The notes under the pieces were generated by a model that saw only the letters and a program-made list of their open reading frames with translations, had not been told where the DNA came from and did not search any database. Positions 9,952 through 22,040 of a stretch of DNA of 64,000 nucleotides are shown in pieces. Source of the stretch: Ryuthela nishihirai. Taxonomy: Eukaryota > Arthropoda > Arachnida > Araneae > Heptathelidae. How positions within the stretch are numbered: position 1 is the stretch's first letter; every line of letters starts with the position of its first letter. The translations under genes and the position numbers were made by a program. Where the stretch lies: the NCBI GenBank assembly GCA_038380435.1, contig JAWZYU010000019.1, positions 23,585,801 to 23,649,800 on the forward strand, read 5' to 3'.

Positions 9952-12900
9952 CATCATCATCATCATCATCCTCAAGTAGCCATGGGCTACGGAGGTCAAC
10001 CAGACCATGCAATTTAGTTCTCCAAGCAAGTCTATCCTGAGCTACATCTACTGCATCTGGCCACTGCACACCAATTCTAACAAGGTCCTGTTTGACATTA
10101 TCTGCCCACCGCATCCTAGGTCTCCCCTTCTTTCTGAGGCCTTTAGGCACACTGTTCATAACCCTATTCGCCAATCTATAATTATTCATACCGGCAACAT
10201 GGCCAAACCAACGGATTCTCTCTCTGCACAATATGCTGCTTAAAGGAGGTTGCAAACTCCTTTGCCTAACCTCATCATTAGTTACAAAGTTGAACCACCT
10301 AATGCCCAAGATACTGCGTAAGCATCTGGAATCAAAAGCATCTAGTTTCCTGTTATCTTGTTTACAAAGTGTCCAAGTTTCACTACCATAACTAACCCTA
10401 CAAAAAACCAAACTATTATACAGTCTAATTTTAGTCTTTAGGTGTATACGCCTATTTCTCCACACTCTCCATAGATTCTTAAAAGTCCCGGCAGCAATCC
10501 CTATTCGTCTGTTAATCTCATGCCGCACATCAGTATTATCTGTTACATAGCTCCCAAGATAATTAAACTGTAACACCTGCTCAAGACTGCAACCATTCAG
10601 ATTAACTGAATCACAGCCTGCCTGACCAATTTTCATCACTTGAGTTTTCTCTCTGTTTATAACTAAACCTACTCTACTACCAGTCTCATCAACGGCTCGA
10701 ATGAAAGAGTTCATCTCATCAACATCATTTGCCAAAAGGGCTAAATCATCAGCATAATCTAAATCAGAAATTTTCATATCTCCAGCCCATTTAAGGCCAA
10801 AATCTTTCCCTTGAAGTGAATTTCGCATAACATAATCAATAACCAAGCTAAAGAGAAAAGGAGACAAAATGCACCCTTATCGAACACCAGAAGTAACGCT
10901 AAACCAATTGCTACAAGCCTTACCAACTCTCACACACGACTCAGTCTTATTATAGAGAGCTTTCATTATGTTAACTAACTTGTCAGGTATACCATATGAT
11001 CTCACAATCAACCACAAATTATGACGATCAACAGAGTCGAAAGCCTTTTTGAAATCGACAAAGCTAGCAACCAAAGGTTTCTGAAACTCTAAACATTTCT
11101 CAAGAATCTGCCTAAGTGAAATTTTCTGATCCACACATCCCCTACCACTTCTGAATCCACATTGTTCATCACGCAATTGACTGTCAACCAGATTCTTAAT
11201 TCTATTAAGCAAAATCATGGAAAGAACTTTACCTGGAACAGAGGGTAGGCTGATACCCCTATAGTTATCACAAGAACTGCGATCACCTTTTTTGAAAATA
11301 GGGATAACAATAGCTCTGGTAAAATCCTTAGGAACCATGCCTTTATCATAAAAGATATTCAGAATTTCAGTCATCCAAGTGGTAACCGAAACATTCCCAG
11401 CTCTAAGCATTTAGGTAGTAATTTCATCTACCCCTTGGGATTTATGTAGTTTAAATTTAGAAACAGCCAAAATAACTTCAGATTGTGTTATAGGGCCAAC
11501 ATTAAAATCACCAATGCATCTATCATGATTTCAAACAATGATAGTAGAACTAACCACATTGTTTAGAACATCACTGAAATGTTCAGCCCACCTAGCCATG
11601 ACAGAATCCTCACCTTCTATAACCTTACCTTGTTTTTCCTTCCATCCCTATATGCCTGTCCGTTTTCTACCACACAAAACATGAACTATCTGGTACAGCT
11701 CTCTGCTGTTGTGCTGTCTAACTACTTCCTCGGCTTTGTCAGCCAAACCATCAAGCCAAAGATACTTATCAGCAGCTAACTGATCTTTTACACGTTTATT
11801 AAGTTCTCTGTAATGCTTTCTATTAGGACTAGTAGGGTATTGATTAAAGATATTCCTGCAGTTCTTTCTTTCCGAAATAAGCTCAAGTGCCTTATCACTC
11901 AGATAATTCTGTCTCCTCTGCTCCTTTTTTCTTAAAAGAGTACTGTTAGTGTCCAAAAAAGCCTGTTGAAATTGATCACATTCTTCCTCAACTTCAGTAG
12001 TAAGCAAACCATGATTGTCATAATGACTAAATAACCTATCATGGAAAGCTTTGGCAATAACTGGGTCTTTCAGAGCTTCAGTATTAAAAGTAAATTTTTT
12101 AACCCTAGCACAACACTTTTTAAGTTTAAGTTGCAAGACACTTTCAAGAAGATAATGGTCAGATCCATTTTCAGCTCCCCTATATGACCTGGTATTCCTA
12201 ACAGAACTAGTCCATTTGCTTTAAATTAATATATAATCAGTCATATTCTTATGCAGCCAATCGGGTGAAATCCAAGTGTACTTATGTATGTCACGGTGTT
12301 TGTAATAAGTGTTAGTTATTCTGAATCCATTGAGTTTATTTACCTGTAGGAGACGTTACCCATTACCATTGCAGCTACCAATACCAAAAGGACCTATTAA
12401 ATGCTCCCCAAAGGTCAGAGTCATTACCAACTTTGGCATTGAAGTCACCTAGAACAAGGGTAATATCTCTTTTCTTGACAGAATTCAAAATATTCTGAAG
12501 TTGTCCATAAAACCTATCCTTCTCATCCTCATCGGCATCCTCAGTGGGGGCATAACAGTAGATAACATTCAAGTCTTTAACGCTTGTCTGAACTTTTGCT
12601 GTAAGAAACCTTTCATTAATGCACTCGTATCCTAGAAGAGCATCACTAGCGTGTCTGCTGAGAAGCAGACCCACGCCTTGGTGATGTTTATTGTCTTCCC
12701 TCCCTGAAAAGACAAATTTAAGATTATTTTTAAGAATCAGACCTTTATTTGTCCATCTGGTCTCTTGCAAGCCGAGAATATTTAAATTTTATGGTGGAAT
12801 TCTTGTGTGAGGACATCAAGAGAAAAAGCTCTGTGCAGAGTCCTCACATTCCAAACTACCTATGGAGAGAAAATGGTTAGCGGGATGTTTAAAGAAACTA

Positions 12901-13494
12901 TGTTTATTGAGAGAGGGAATGCTGACAATATCAAATAGCCCCCTAATCGCAGACATGGGGCAAAGACCCGTTCCCCCACCACTAAAAGCTGACGATATCT
13001 GCACTGGAAGACTTCCTCCAATGTAGAATTTGACGATGCCAATAGAAGCAAAGAGTTCAGGTGCCTGCGATGACCTCTGTTCAGGATTTTCCACCAGCTG
13101 ATAAACATATCATGTGAATCTGTTCTTTTGGGGCTGTCAACCCACAAACAAACTGAAAACACAGCGGAAGATTTTCCCTCCATAGAAGCCCACAAGTGCA
13201 GCAAAATCAGGATCCATAATCAAACTCAGAGCCATAATTCCCTTCAGTTTGGTATATGTGATCAGCACCAGGACCCTGTGTGGTTGACCACTCCTCAGCA
13301 GGGTAGAAAAAAAAGAAAAGTAGCAAAAATTGCCCAGATCAGTAGGCCACACAAATTTGGCAGCCCTCGCCTTCCGTTCACTTCCACAAGAGAGTATTTC
13401 TTTTGAAATGTACTAAAGGTCTGCACCACGAGAAGGCGGGTCATTAAGTGCTAGGCTCTCCTTCCAGTGACTACCTAGCTACCATTTACAGGCC
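9952..13494 (-). mobile_element. LINE-A copy 1: RTE-like LINE with 12-bp TSD
   Basis: A 3.54-kb insertion read on the minus strand. TGCTCGTAAGGT lies directly on both sides (9940-9951 and 13495-13506), fixing the ends. Order: about 0.5 kb of leader, an APE-type endonuclease, a linker, reverse transcriptase, a C-terminal region, then a (GAT)n tail at 9952-9970. The short single-ORF layout and a tail of short repeats right behind the stop fit the RTE clade. That clade name is inferred from architecture. The longest copy in the window, it is dead through frameshifts and stops. Confidence 0.88.
9987..13060 (-). pseudogene. LINE-A ORF2: endonuclease-reverse transcriptase (copy 1, broken)
   Basis: The protein would nick target DNA and copy the element's RNA at the nick. 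Pieces in order: endonuclease start near 12860-12900 (a worn GTWNV motif), endonuclease core at 12375-12770 (QETRW near its start, YAPTE, GDFNAKVG), linker at 11648-12136, and reverse transcriptase at 10877-11410 (GYRGISL-like NYRGISLPS, CGFRSGRGCVDQ, VDFKKAFDSVDR) and 9987-10867 (LDYADDLALLA catalytic box, then GSETWTLCKQD, RCLRSILGIRW, RWFGHVA). The RQGC motif is broken by CAA to TAA at about 10875. A one-base loss near the end removes the normal stop (TAG, 9987-9989 on this strand), so the frame runs into the GAT tail. Confidence 0.88.
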
Positions 13495-13664
13495 TGCTCG
13501 TAAGGTAATAGAGGCAAAAATTATTAAACTTATTTATATTTCACATATTTTTCGAGAATTGCTTTAATATTACAAATATTTAATATATGGTTTATTATTA
13601 CAAATATTTAAGCACAATTGCCACATATGGGTTTATATCTTATATTACGAAATGACTAGAGTGA

Positions 13665-16110
13665 AGTCATCAACAGCTATTTGCATTGATCATCTATTTA
13701 TTAGAAATGTTAATTCCATGTTCAAAAATAAATGTGCTATATACATGACTGAAATAACAGACCATTATCCACTTTTAATGATTATAAAATAAGAAAAAAA
13801 TAAACAAAACAAATACAAGCAATAAAAACTTGCATGGCATCACTAGGATCAATTATATGAAACTGGAATATAAAATAAGGGGCTGTAAATTGGATAATGA
13901 TATTTTTATATGCAAAAACGTTTAACTTGGTTTATCAGAAATTCATTAATATGGTTTATACAGCGATGTAGGATTATAGTTATAATATTGATGGTGTGAG
14001 AGATAAAAATATAGTTAAAGGTATTAATGATAAATGGATTACATATGAAATTTTAAACAGTATTAATAAAAATGAAAAGCTCTATAAAAAAGCAAAATAA
14101 GTATCCTTTAGTTATTGCTGATATGAATGAATATAAAGAGTATAATAAAAACCTTATATTATAACTATAAAAAATGCAAGAAATTTATATTATAGGAATT
14201 TATTTACTAACTGTAACAATGATCGACGAAGACAGTGGAAAATAGTAAATGACATAGCAGGTACATCAACAGCTCATAATATTCTTCCTAATAATAAAGA
14301 AACTAATTTTGTAGTGAATGCAATCAATTAATTTTTCAGAAATGTTAATGGAAACAGAAGTTTGTCTGTATCTCGGCAATCGGAATCAAATTAGATTTTA
14401 TCTGATTAACAACCAGTTCAGTGTATTTTATGAATACAAATGCAGGGGAGGTCTTGAATTTAATTACAAATTTAGATACAAATAAAGCTGTAGGATACGA
14501 TACCTTAAATGCAAATATATTAAAAACAATAGCTAGATGCAAATTAGATTTATCAATGGAAACTGGAACCTTTATGGACGGATTGAAATTTTCTATAATT
14601 AAACCAATCTATAAGGGGGGAAACAGATATGATTATAATGATTATCCACCTATTGCAATTTTACCAATTTTCTATAACGTCATTGAAAAAATAGTTCAAA
14701 AAAAGTGGTTAATTTTTTGAATAGTATTGAATTTTTTTGCAAAACACCAGTTTGGTTTCCATGAAAATTGCAGTGCGTCGCATGCACCAATAAATTTTAA
14801 TGAATTGATTTATAAGGGCATTAATAATAATAAGATTATTGGAGTTTTTTCAGACATCAGAAAAGCATTTGACAATTAATCATAAAATGTTTTTAAATAA
14901 GTTGAGATTTTATGGTTTTCGTGGTATATAGTCTAAAGTTTTAAAAGTGGTAAAAGTGGTCTAAAAGTTTTATTTAGAATAGAAAGCAAATTGTGATAAT
15001 TAATATTTTTAAAGTGAAACATTATTAAGCTTAAGTGGAGTCCCACAGGGTTCTGTGCTGGGACCTTTGCTTTTTCTTATATATATATCTTTGATTTCTG
15101 TAAATTGAAAATTGACGGATTTTTTCTTTTGCGGATGATACATTCATAGTTTTGGAAGCAGAAGATAATGAAGCATTACTTCTAAAAATTAATAGTAGTT
15201 TAATAATTATTAAAAAATGGTTTATTAAAAATGAACTAGAATTAAATATAAAAAAATTAAATATATATATATATAATTTTAATTAACTTTATTACACACA
15301 TTTGGAGATACCATTAAACTCCATGAATTGAAACTGTTTACGTATGTTTACGTACAGACTTCTCTAACTGTGATACTATCGAAGTGACTGATAGCTATAA
15401 TTATTTAAGATTAATAATAGAATCTGATTTAAATTGAAAAAAATATATTCACCCACTTACTTCAAAACTTAACAGAATATTAATAAAATTTACTACTTAA
15501 AATATTATGTTATATAATAAAAATAAATAAATACCCCCTCAAGCAGCTGCTTGCCACAGAGGTCTGACAGGAGCCTGTCAGTTTATATGCCATAGTAGAA
15601 GGTCTGTGAGGATGGCTGGACCTCAGCAGAAAAACGACACATACATCCATGCCTTATTCCATAGGAAATTATAATTATTTTGCTTAGGTATTGTTTACCT
15701 TAATTTATGGGATTTTTTGTTGGGGAGGAGAACATAAATCAAATTTATTGCCTTTATGTACAAAATAAAACATTTCGTAATCTTAATTATAATTATTTGC
15801 TGGGAATACCATATTATACAATCCAGAAACACCATAAATTGCCACTAAGGAAATCATATTTGCATTTTTCAACCACCTTTTTGTATAAAAATCAAAATTT
15901 AATTCCGATTAGAAATCGTAATTTTAACTCCAGAGTTTTGGATTTGAAATTTTATATAGGAAAAACGAAAAAGCAAATTTTCCGTAATTTTTTTATTTTA
16001 TTGTGTCTAAATTTTTTAATTCACTTGAGTATACAATACGAAATGAAAAAATGTTTAACAACTTTTAAGAAATGTTTGTGTTCTTGTTTGTCAAAGTTAG
16101 ACAACATTGA
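13665..16110 (+). pseudogene. CR1/Jockey-like LINE relic
   Basis: A badly decayed second LINE on the plus strand. Translation across frames gives the endonuclease end (ITDHYPLLM, 13747-13775), the linker (WITYEILNSINKNEKLYKK, about 14038-14090), and reverse transcriptase motifs: NKAVGYDTLNANILK (14480s), FSIIKPIYKGGNRYDYNDY (14590s), FGFHEN, FSDIRKAFD, SGVPQGSVLGPLLF (15036-15077) and FADDT (about 15130). After a SINE-B insertion, the C-terminal part continues as LIYGIFCWGG (15700) and a 142-codon frame at 15707-16135. The 5' part is missing. Group is judged by motif style only; L2 or Daphne-type alternatives are possible. Confidence 0.75.
15521..15660 (-). mobile_element. SINE-B copy 3, head missing
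   Basis: The 3' two-thirds of SINE-B, ending at 'CATGCCTTATTCC' where the tRNA head should begin. It interrupts the CR1-like LINE near its 3' end and so is younger than that element. Confidence 0.85.
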
Positions 16111-17802
16111 ATGTTTGTTTACTGCGATTAAATAAATTTTTGATACTATTTGCATCATCATCATCATCTTCAAGCAGCCATGGGCTACGGAGGTCCAACC
16201 AGACCGTGCAATTCAGTTCTCCAAGCAAGTCTATCCTGAGCTACATCTACTGCATCTGGTCACTGCACACCAATTCTAACAAGGTCCTGTTTGACATTGT
16301 CTGCCCACCGCATCCTAGGTCTCCCCTTCTTTCTGAGGCCTTTAGGCACACAGTTCATAACCTATTCGCCAATCTATAATTATTCATACGGGCAACATGG
16401 CCAAACCAACGTAGTCTCTGTCTGCACAATATGCTGCTTAAAGGAGGTTTGCAAACTCCTTTGCCTAACCTCATCATTAGTTACAAAGTTGAACCACCTA
16501 ATGCCCAAGATACTGCGTAAGCATCTGGAATCAAAAGCATCTAGTTTCCTGTTATCTTGTTTACAAAGTGTCCAAGTTTCACTACCATAACTAAACCTAG
16601 AAAGAACCAAACTATTATACAGTCTAGTTTTAGTCTTTAGGTGTATACGCCTATTTCTCCATACTCACCATAGATTCGTAAAGTCCCATAAAAGTCCCGG
16701 CAGCAATCCCTATTCGTCTGTTAATCTCATGGCGCCACATCACCATTATCTGTTACATAGCTCCCAAGATAATTGTGACACCTGCTCAACACTGCAACCA
16801 TTCAGATGAACTGAATCACAGCCTGCCTGACCAATTTTCATCACTTTAGTTTTCTCTCTGTTTATAACCAAACCTACTCTACTACCAGTCTCATCACGGG
16901 CTCGAATGAAAGAGTTCATCTCATCAACATCATTTGCCAAAAGGGTTAAATCATCAGCATAATCTATATCAGAAATTTTCAGATCTTCAGAGCATTTAAA
17001 GCCAAAATCTTTCCCTTGCAATGATTTTCGTTTAACATAATCAATAACCAAACTAAAGAGAAAAGGAGACAAAATGCACCCTTGTCGAACACCAGAAGTA
17101 ATGCTAAACCAATTGCTACAAGCCTTACCAACTCTCACACACGACTCAGTGTTATTATAGAGAGCTTTCATTATGTTAACTAACTTGTCTGGTATACCAT
17201 ATGATCTCACAATCAACCACAAATTATGACGTTCAACAGAGTCGAAAGCCTTTTTGAAATCAACAAAGCTACCAACCAAAGGTTTCTGAAACTTTAAACA
17301 TTCCTCAAGAATCTGCCTAAGTGAAAATATCTGATCCACACATCCCCTACTACTTCTCATTCCGCACTGCTCATCACTCAATTGCTCGTCAACCAGATTC
17401 TTAATTCTATTAAGCACAATCGTGCAAAAATTTTATCTGAAACAGAAGTAGACTGATACCCCATAGTTATCACAAGAACTACGATCAGCTTTTTTAAAAA
17501 TTGGGATAATAATAGCTCTGGTAAAATCCTTATGAACCATGCCTTTATCGTAAAAGATATTCAAAATTTCAATCATCCGTGAGGTAAACGAAACATTCCC
17601 AGCTCAAAGCATTTCCGTAGTAATTTCATCTGCTCCTGGGGATTTATGTAGTTTAAGTTTAGAAACAGGTAAAATGACTTCAGACTGCGTTATAGGGCAA
17701 AAATTAAAGTCAGTAATACATCTGTCCTCATTACAAACAATGGGAGTAGAACTAACCACATTGTTTAGAACATCACTGAAATGCTCGGCCCACCTAGCCA
17801 TG

Positions 17803-18185
17803 GGTTGGGTTGTTTTAACCTCTGAGCGGCACTTTTTTGCACACCATGGGCTAAATGGCCAGGTTACATGGACGCCGAAGGCTCAGAGAAGGTTGAGGGA
17901 GGGAACCCACTGTAACAGCTGTTGGGAGACAAATAATAGTCTCCCGTCAAGGCCATCCATCGTGTTCTTTAACGTGCACAGAGTATGGCTCTCCCGCACA
18001 CGGGACAACGGATTAACGTCCCATCCGACGGACGTCGGCCTTTCCAAGCCCATAGGTGTCCCCTACTGACCGTGGGCAGGGCGGGGAATTTTGTGAAGAT
18101 AAATCTCAACATTAACCCAGCTGGGACTCGAACCTGGGAACTACAGATTACGAGCCTGGCGTGCTACCTACTGAGTCACCCCTGC
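17803..18185 (-). mobile_element. SINE-A copy 7, full length with 14-bp TSD
   Basis: Inserted into LINE-A copy 2. CCCACCTAGCCATG is present at 17789-17802 and again at 18186-18199 but only once in LINE-A copy 1 (near 11587), a clear filled/empty site pair. All SINE-A blocks are present. Confidence 0.93.
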
Positions 18186-18290
18186 CCCACCTAGCCATGA
18201 CAGAATTCTCACCTTCAAAACCTTACCTTGTTTATCCCTCAATCCATGTATACCTGTCCGTGTTCTACCACACAAAACATTACTATCTGG

Positions 18291-18482
18291 TTGGCCGAGT
18301 AAGTTAGTGCACTTGGCTACTGATCTAAGGGACTTGGGTTCCAGCCCGGGTAAGGCATGTATGTATGTGTTGTTTTTCTGCTGCTCCTGCCATTCTCACA
18401 GACCTACTATGGCATGTAAACTGATAGGCTCCTGTCAGACATTTGTGGCAAGCAACTGCTTGAGGGGGTATTTTTTTTATAT
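18291..18482 (+). mobile_element. SINE-B copy 4, inserted in LINE-A
   Basis: From 'TTGGCCGAGTAAGTTAGTGC' to 'GCTTGAGGGGGTATTTTT'. It splits LINE-A text that is continuous in copy 1 ('CTATCTGGTACAGCTCTC'). No clear target duplication is seen; a few bases may have been lost. Confidence 0.88.
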
Positions 18483-19053
18483 ACAGCTCTCTGCTGTTGT
18501 GCTGTCTAACTGCTTCCTCAGCTTTGTAAGACAAGCCATCAAGCCAAAGATTCTTATCAGCAGCTAACTGATCCTTTACACGTTTATTAAGCTCTCTGTA
18601 ATGCTTTCTATTTGGACTAATAGGGTACTGATTAAGGGCATTCCCACAGTACTTTCTTTCTGAAATAAGCTCAAGTGCCTTATCGCTCAAATAATTCTGT
18701 CTCCTCTACTCCTTTTTCCTAAAATAGACTGTTAGTTTCCAAAAAAGTCTGTTAAAAATGGTCCCATTCTTCCTGAACGTCAGTAGTAAGCAATCCATGA
18801 CTGTCATGACTAAGTAACCTATCATGGTAAGCTTTAGCTATAACTGGGTCTTTCAGAGCTACAGAATAAAAAGGTAAAATTTTTAACCTTAGCCCAACAC
18901 TTTTTATCAGCAACTTTTAACAAGTTAATGATCAGATTCAATTTCAGCTCCCCTATATGATCTGGTATTTCTAACAGAACTAGCCAATTTGCTGTTAATT
19001 AATATATAATCAATCGTATTCTTATGCAGCACATCAGGTGAAACCCATGTGTA

Positions 19054-19267
19054 CAGTCGCTCAAAAAATATCCGAACACTGTGGTTGATTACAGAATTCA
19101 GAACAAAATATCTGGCAACGAGTTTTTTAGAAATTAGTGATCTGGCAACCTTCGTGTACAATACACGAAGGTTGACAGATCACTAATTTCTAAAAAAAAT
19201 CGTTGCCAGATATTTTTTCTGAATTCTGTAATCAACCACAGTGTTCGGATATTTTTTTGAGCGACTG
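19054..19267. mobile_element. Tc1-type palindromic MITE in LINE-A copy 2, 214 bp
   Basis: Same family and exactly the same length as 5017-5230. It lies in 'CCCATGTGTA..TACTTATGTATG', where copy 1 has 'CCAAGTGTACTTATGTATG' with a single TA. This proves duplication of TA on insertion. Confidence 0.95.
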
Positions 19268-20214
19268 TACTTATGTATGTCACGGTGTTTGTAATAAGTG
19301 TTAGTTATTCTGAATCCATTGAGTTTATTTACCTGTAGGAGACGTTGCCCATTGCCATTGAAGCTACCAATACCGAAAGAGCCTATCACCCCTCCCCAAA
19401 GGCCAGGGTTAGTACCAAATTTGGCATTGAAGTCACCTAGAACAAGGGTAATATCTCTTTTCTCGACAGAATTCAAAATATTCTGAAGTTGTCTATAAAA
19501 CCTATCCTTCTCATCCTCATCCTCAGTGGGGGCATAACAGCATATAACATTCAAGTCTTTAACGCTTGTCTGAACTTTTGCTGTAAGAAACCTTTCATTA
19601 ATGCACTCGTATCCTAGAAGAGCATCACTAGCGTGTCTGCTGAGAAGCAGACCCACGCCTTGGTGATGTTTATTGTCTTCCCTCCCTGAAAAGACAAATT
19701 TAAGATTATTTTTAAGAATCAGACCTTTATTTGTCCATCTGGTCTCTTGCAAGCCGAGAATGTTTAAATTTTATGGTGGAATTCTTGTGTGAGGACATCA
19801 AGAGAAAAAGCTCTGTGCAGAGTCCTCACATTCCAACTACCTATGGAGAGAAAATGGTTAGTGGGATGTTTAAAGGAACTAAGTTTATTGAGAGAAGGAA
19901 TAATGACAATATCAAACAGCCCCCTAATCGCAGGCATGGGGCAAAGACCCGTTCTTCAAGAACAAGAATTCAGGTGCCTGCGATGACCTCAGATCAAGAT
20001 TATCCACCATCTTATAAAACATATCATATGAATCTATTCACTTGCAGCTGTCAACCCACAAACAAAAAACACAGCGGAAGATTTTTCCTCCACAGAAGCA
20101 CACCAGTGCAGCAAATTCAGGATCCATAATCAAACTCAGAGCCTTAAATCAGTCCAGTAAGTTTATATGGTCAGCACCAGAGCATTGTGTGGTTGACCAC
20201 TCCTCAGCAGGGTT

Positions 20215-20752
20215 GAGTATAGGAACTGATATTTGGTAAAACTGCATACCCACACCACTCGTGACATTTAATATTTTTATGTATTTTTTTTATATACTTT
20301 ATTTTCTTTGATAAAAATCAATTATTTCTTTATAGCCTGGAAGAGCTCGGAAGCTCCTCAGTTGTTCCCATATAACTTTTGATGGTTTTGCCTAGTTTTG
20401 TGCTTTTATTGTTTCGCTGGGCTTTGTGAAGTGTATTGTTATTGTATTTGACAAAGTGTTGTATATTGTGTTTCATTGTCCTCCTGTATTTCTTATTCGT
20501 GTTATAATAAATTTGAAAGTCATGTAAAAAGGAAGGGGTGGAAGTTATACTGCATTTGAAATCCAGGCTCTTTTCACCCTCCCCTCCCCTTTTTATAAAA
20601 TTTTCTGGCACGATTGTGTTTATTGCCCCCGTCCTCCTCAATTGTTTCTAGATCTTGGCCTGATCTTATGCAAAAATTAACCTAATACAGTTCAAACAAA
20701 AACTAGAGTAGGTTGCATTACTAAGCTAATGAGTTAGTTGAATTCCATTGCA
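20215..20752. other. Non-coding
   Basis: No recognised element or gene. A 103-codon minus-strand frame (20330-20641) lacks identifiable motifs. Confidence 0.5.
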
Positions 20753-20805
20753 ACAGATGGCAGCACATCTATAGTCGAAAGACGTTTATTCGGTTCGTTA
20801 TGAAA

Positions 20806-20819
20806 CCAGTAGATGGCAG
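20806..20819 (+). promoter_or_regulatory. CTCF-like motif
   Basis: CCAGTAGATGGCAG fits the general animal CTCF consensus CCASYAGRKGGCRS at all 14 positions. A related AGATGGCAGCAC lies 55 bases upstream (20755-20766). Whether it binds is unknown; the consensus is from established knowledge of the insulator protein. Confidence 0.45.
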
Positions 20820-20916
20820 CACTAAAGCAAATGCTAAAGGTTAGTCAATAAATAAGGTAAATTTAAGTGTAACTTTAAAGCAGTTTATTCCAAAAAACAT
20901 GAACATTGAACATACA

Positions 20917-21190
20917 TTATTTTTGAATGTAATCCCCACCTACTTCGATACATTTATTCCAGAGACTCATAAGCTTTTTTTTCATCAGAGAAAACCTGAC
21001 TTTGGCAAAATTTGTAGCCAATTATGAAGACATTTTTGAACTTCTCTATCGTACCATATTGCAGATTCGCGATCTATCCTTCATGCACTTAGGGTGCAGT
21101 AACTTGTCATACATTATGAAATGAGCCGTCTCATGGCTAACGTTCAATTCAGCAGAAATTTAGATCAAAATGATGCTTCGGTTCTCTTCC
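20917..21190 (-). pseudogene. Mariner transposase relic (internally deleted)
   Basis: The minus strand ends with LWNKCIEVGGDYIQK and a stop at 20917-20919, the usual C-terminus of mariner transposases ('W.KCI...GDY.EK'). Only about 100 bases upstream is a helix-turn-helix stretch, ISAELNVSHETAHFIMYDKL (about 21080-21160). The catalytic D,D34D core that should lie between is gone. Such fused-end forms are typical of non-autonomous mariner derivatives. Terminal repeats were not identified with certainty. Confidence 0.65.
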
Positions 21191-21202
21191 TGTCTATCCG
21201 AT

Positions 21203-21563
21203 AACATTCGGTAGCATGCCAGGCTCCTAACCTGAAGTTCTCAGGTTCGAGTTCCGCCTGGGCCAGAGTTGAAATTTATCTCCACAAAACTCCCCGCCCT
21301 GCCCACGATAAGTAGGGGATACCGATGGGATAAGAAAGGCCGCCGTCCATCGGATGGGACGTTAAACCGTGGACCCTTGTGCGGAGAGCCGTACTCTGTG
21401 CACGTTAAAGAACACGCTCGATGGCCTTGATGGACTATCCAGCCTTGAGGCTACCATCTCCCAACAGTTGTTCCAGTGGGTCCCCTCCTCCAACCTTCTC
21501 TGAGCCTTCGGGGCTCTTGTGACCTGTCCATTTGGCTCATTGTATGCAGAAAAAAGGTAAAAT
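21203..21563 (+). mobile_element. SINE-A copy 8
   Basis: B box 'CAGGTTCGAGTTCC', 'GAAATTTATCTCCACAAAAC', 'GTGCACGTTAAAGAACACGC', ending 'AAAAAAGGTAAAATTC'. Contains an extra 'GACTATCCAGCCTTGAGG' segment in the middle. It lies directly beside the mariner relic. Confidence 0.88.
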
Positions 21564-22040
21564 TCTTAATAATTTCAAATTTCGAGATAGAATTTTTTCT
21601 GACGAGACACTTACCTTGTCGTTAATAATGATTTCAGAGAAGAAATAAAATTGGGATAAAATTCCGATTCAAAACTGTACATTTCAATTTCTGTACATTT
21701 CAAATATGAACTAGAGAAGTCCAAACATTGTACAATTAGATTGGATTAATTGACGGCACATTTTAATTTCTTCATACAAATCAGTAGCTCCAATGTTAAA
21801 TGCAAATCTTTACAAATTTTACAAGAATATTCATATTCAAATCTTAGTTTATCAAAGCACTGTAAAAAATTTTTAAAAAGTAATTAATTCGGAAGTTTTC
21901 TTTGTCCAAAAACTTTGTCGAAATCTCAATAGGTTGAAAATGAGGGAACAGAGCAGTCGGCTTTCATGGGTTTAAAATCCCAGATGAGTTAGAATTACTA
22001 CTCGGGAATCATTTAAACATGCGGAGAACGGGTTGGTTAT
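21564..22040. other. Non-coding
   Basis: AT-rich; nothing recognised. Confidence 0.5.

Larger units (their letters stand above)
16184..19950 (-). pseudogene. LINE-A ORF2 (copy 2, broken)
   Basis: Endonuclease at about 19183-19752 (QETRWTNKG, YAPTEDE, GDFNAKFG), linker at 18325-18690 with insertions, and reverse transcriptase at 16746-17417 (CGMRSSRGCVDQ, VDFKKAFDSVER, VRQGCILSP, IDYADDLTLLA) and 16380-16610 (YGSETWTLCKQD, RCLRSILGIRW). The RQGC motif that is stopped in copy 1 is intact here. Normal stop is LVGPP followed by TAG at 16184-16186. Frameshifts and the nested elements destroy the reading frame. Confidence 0.85.
16154..20214 (-). mobile_element. LINE-A copy 2 with three nested insertions
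   Basis: Same family and orientation as copy 1, from the (GAT)n tail at 16154 to a 5' end near 20214, beyond which similarity to copy 1 stops. It is interrupted by SINE-A (17803-18185), SINE-B (18291-18482) and a Tc1-type MITE (19054-19267). Copy 1 supplies the uninterrupted sequence at each of these places. No convincing TSD was found for copy 2 itself. Confidence 0.85.

Noticed and set aside
9887..9990. A poly-aspartate C-terminus on the LINE-A protein
   Set aside because: It is translation of the (GAT)n tail. Copies 2 and 3 and the fragment at 44.4 kb show a TAG stop just before it; copies 1 and 4 each lost one base and read through.
16141..20240. Target duplication for LINE-A copy 2
   Set aside because: Only a weak match (GATACTATTTG versus GATATTTGG) was found, too poor to claim.
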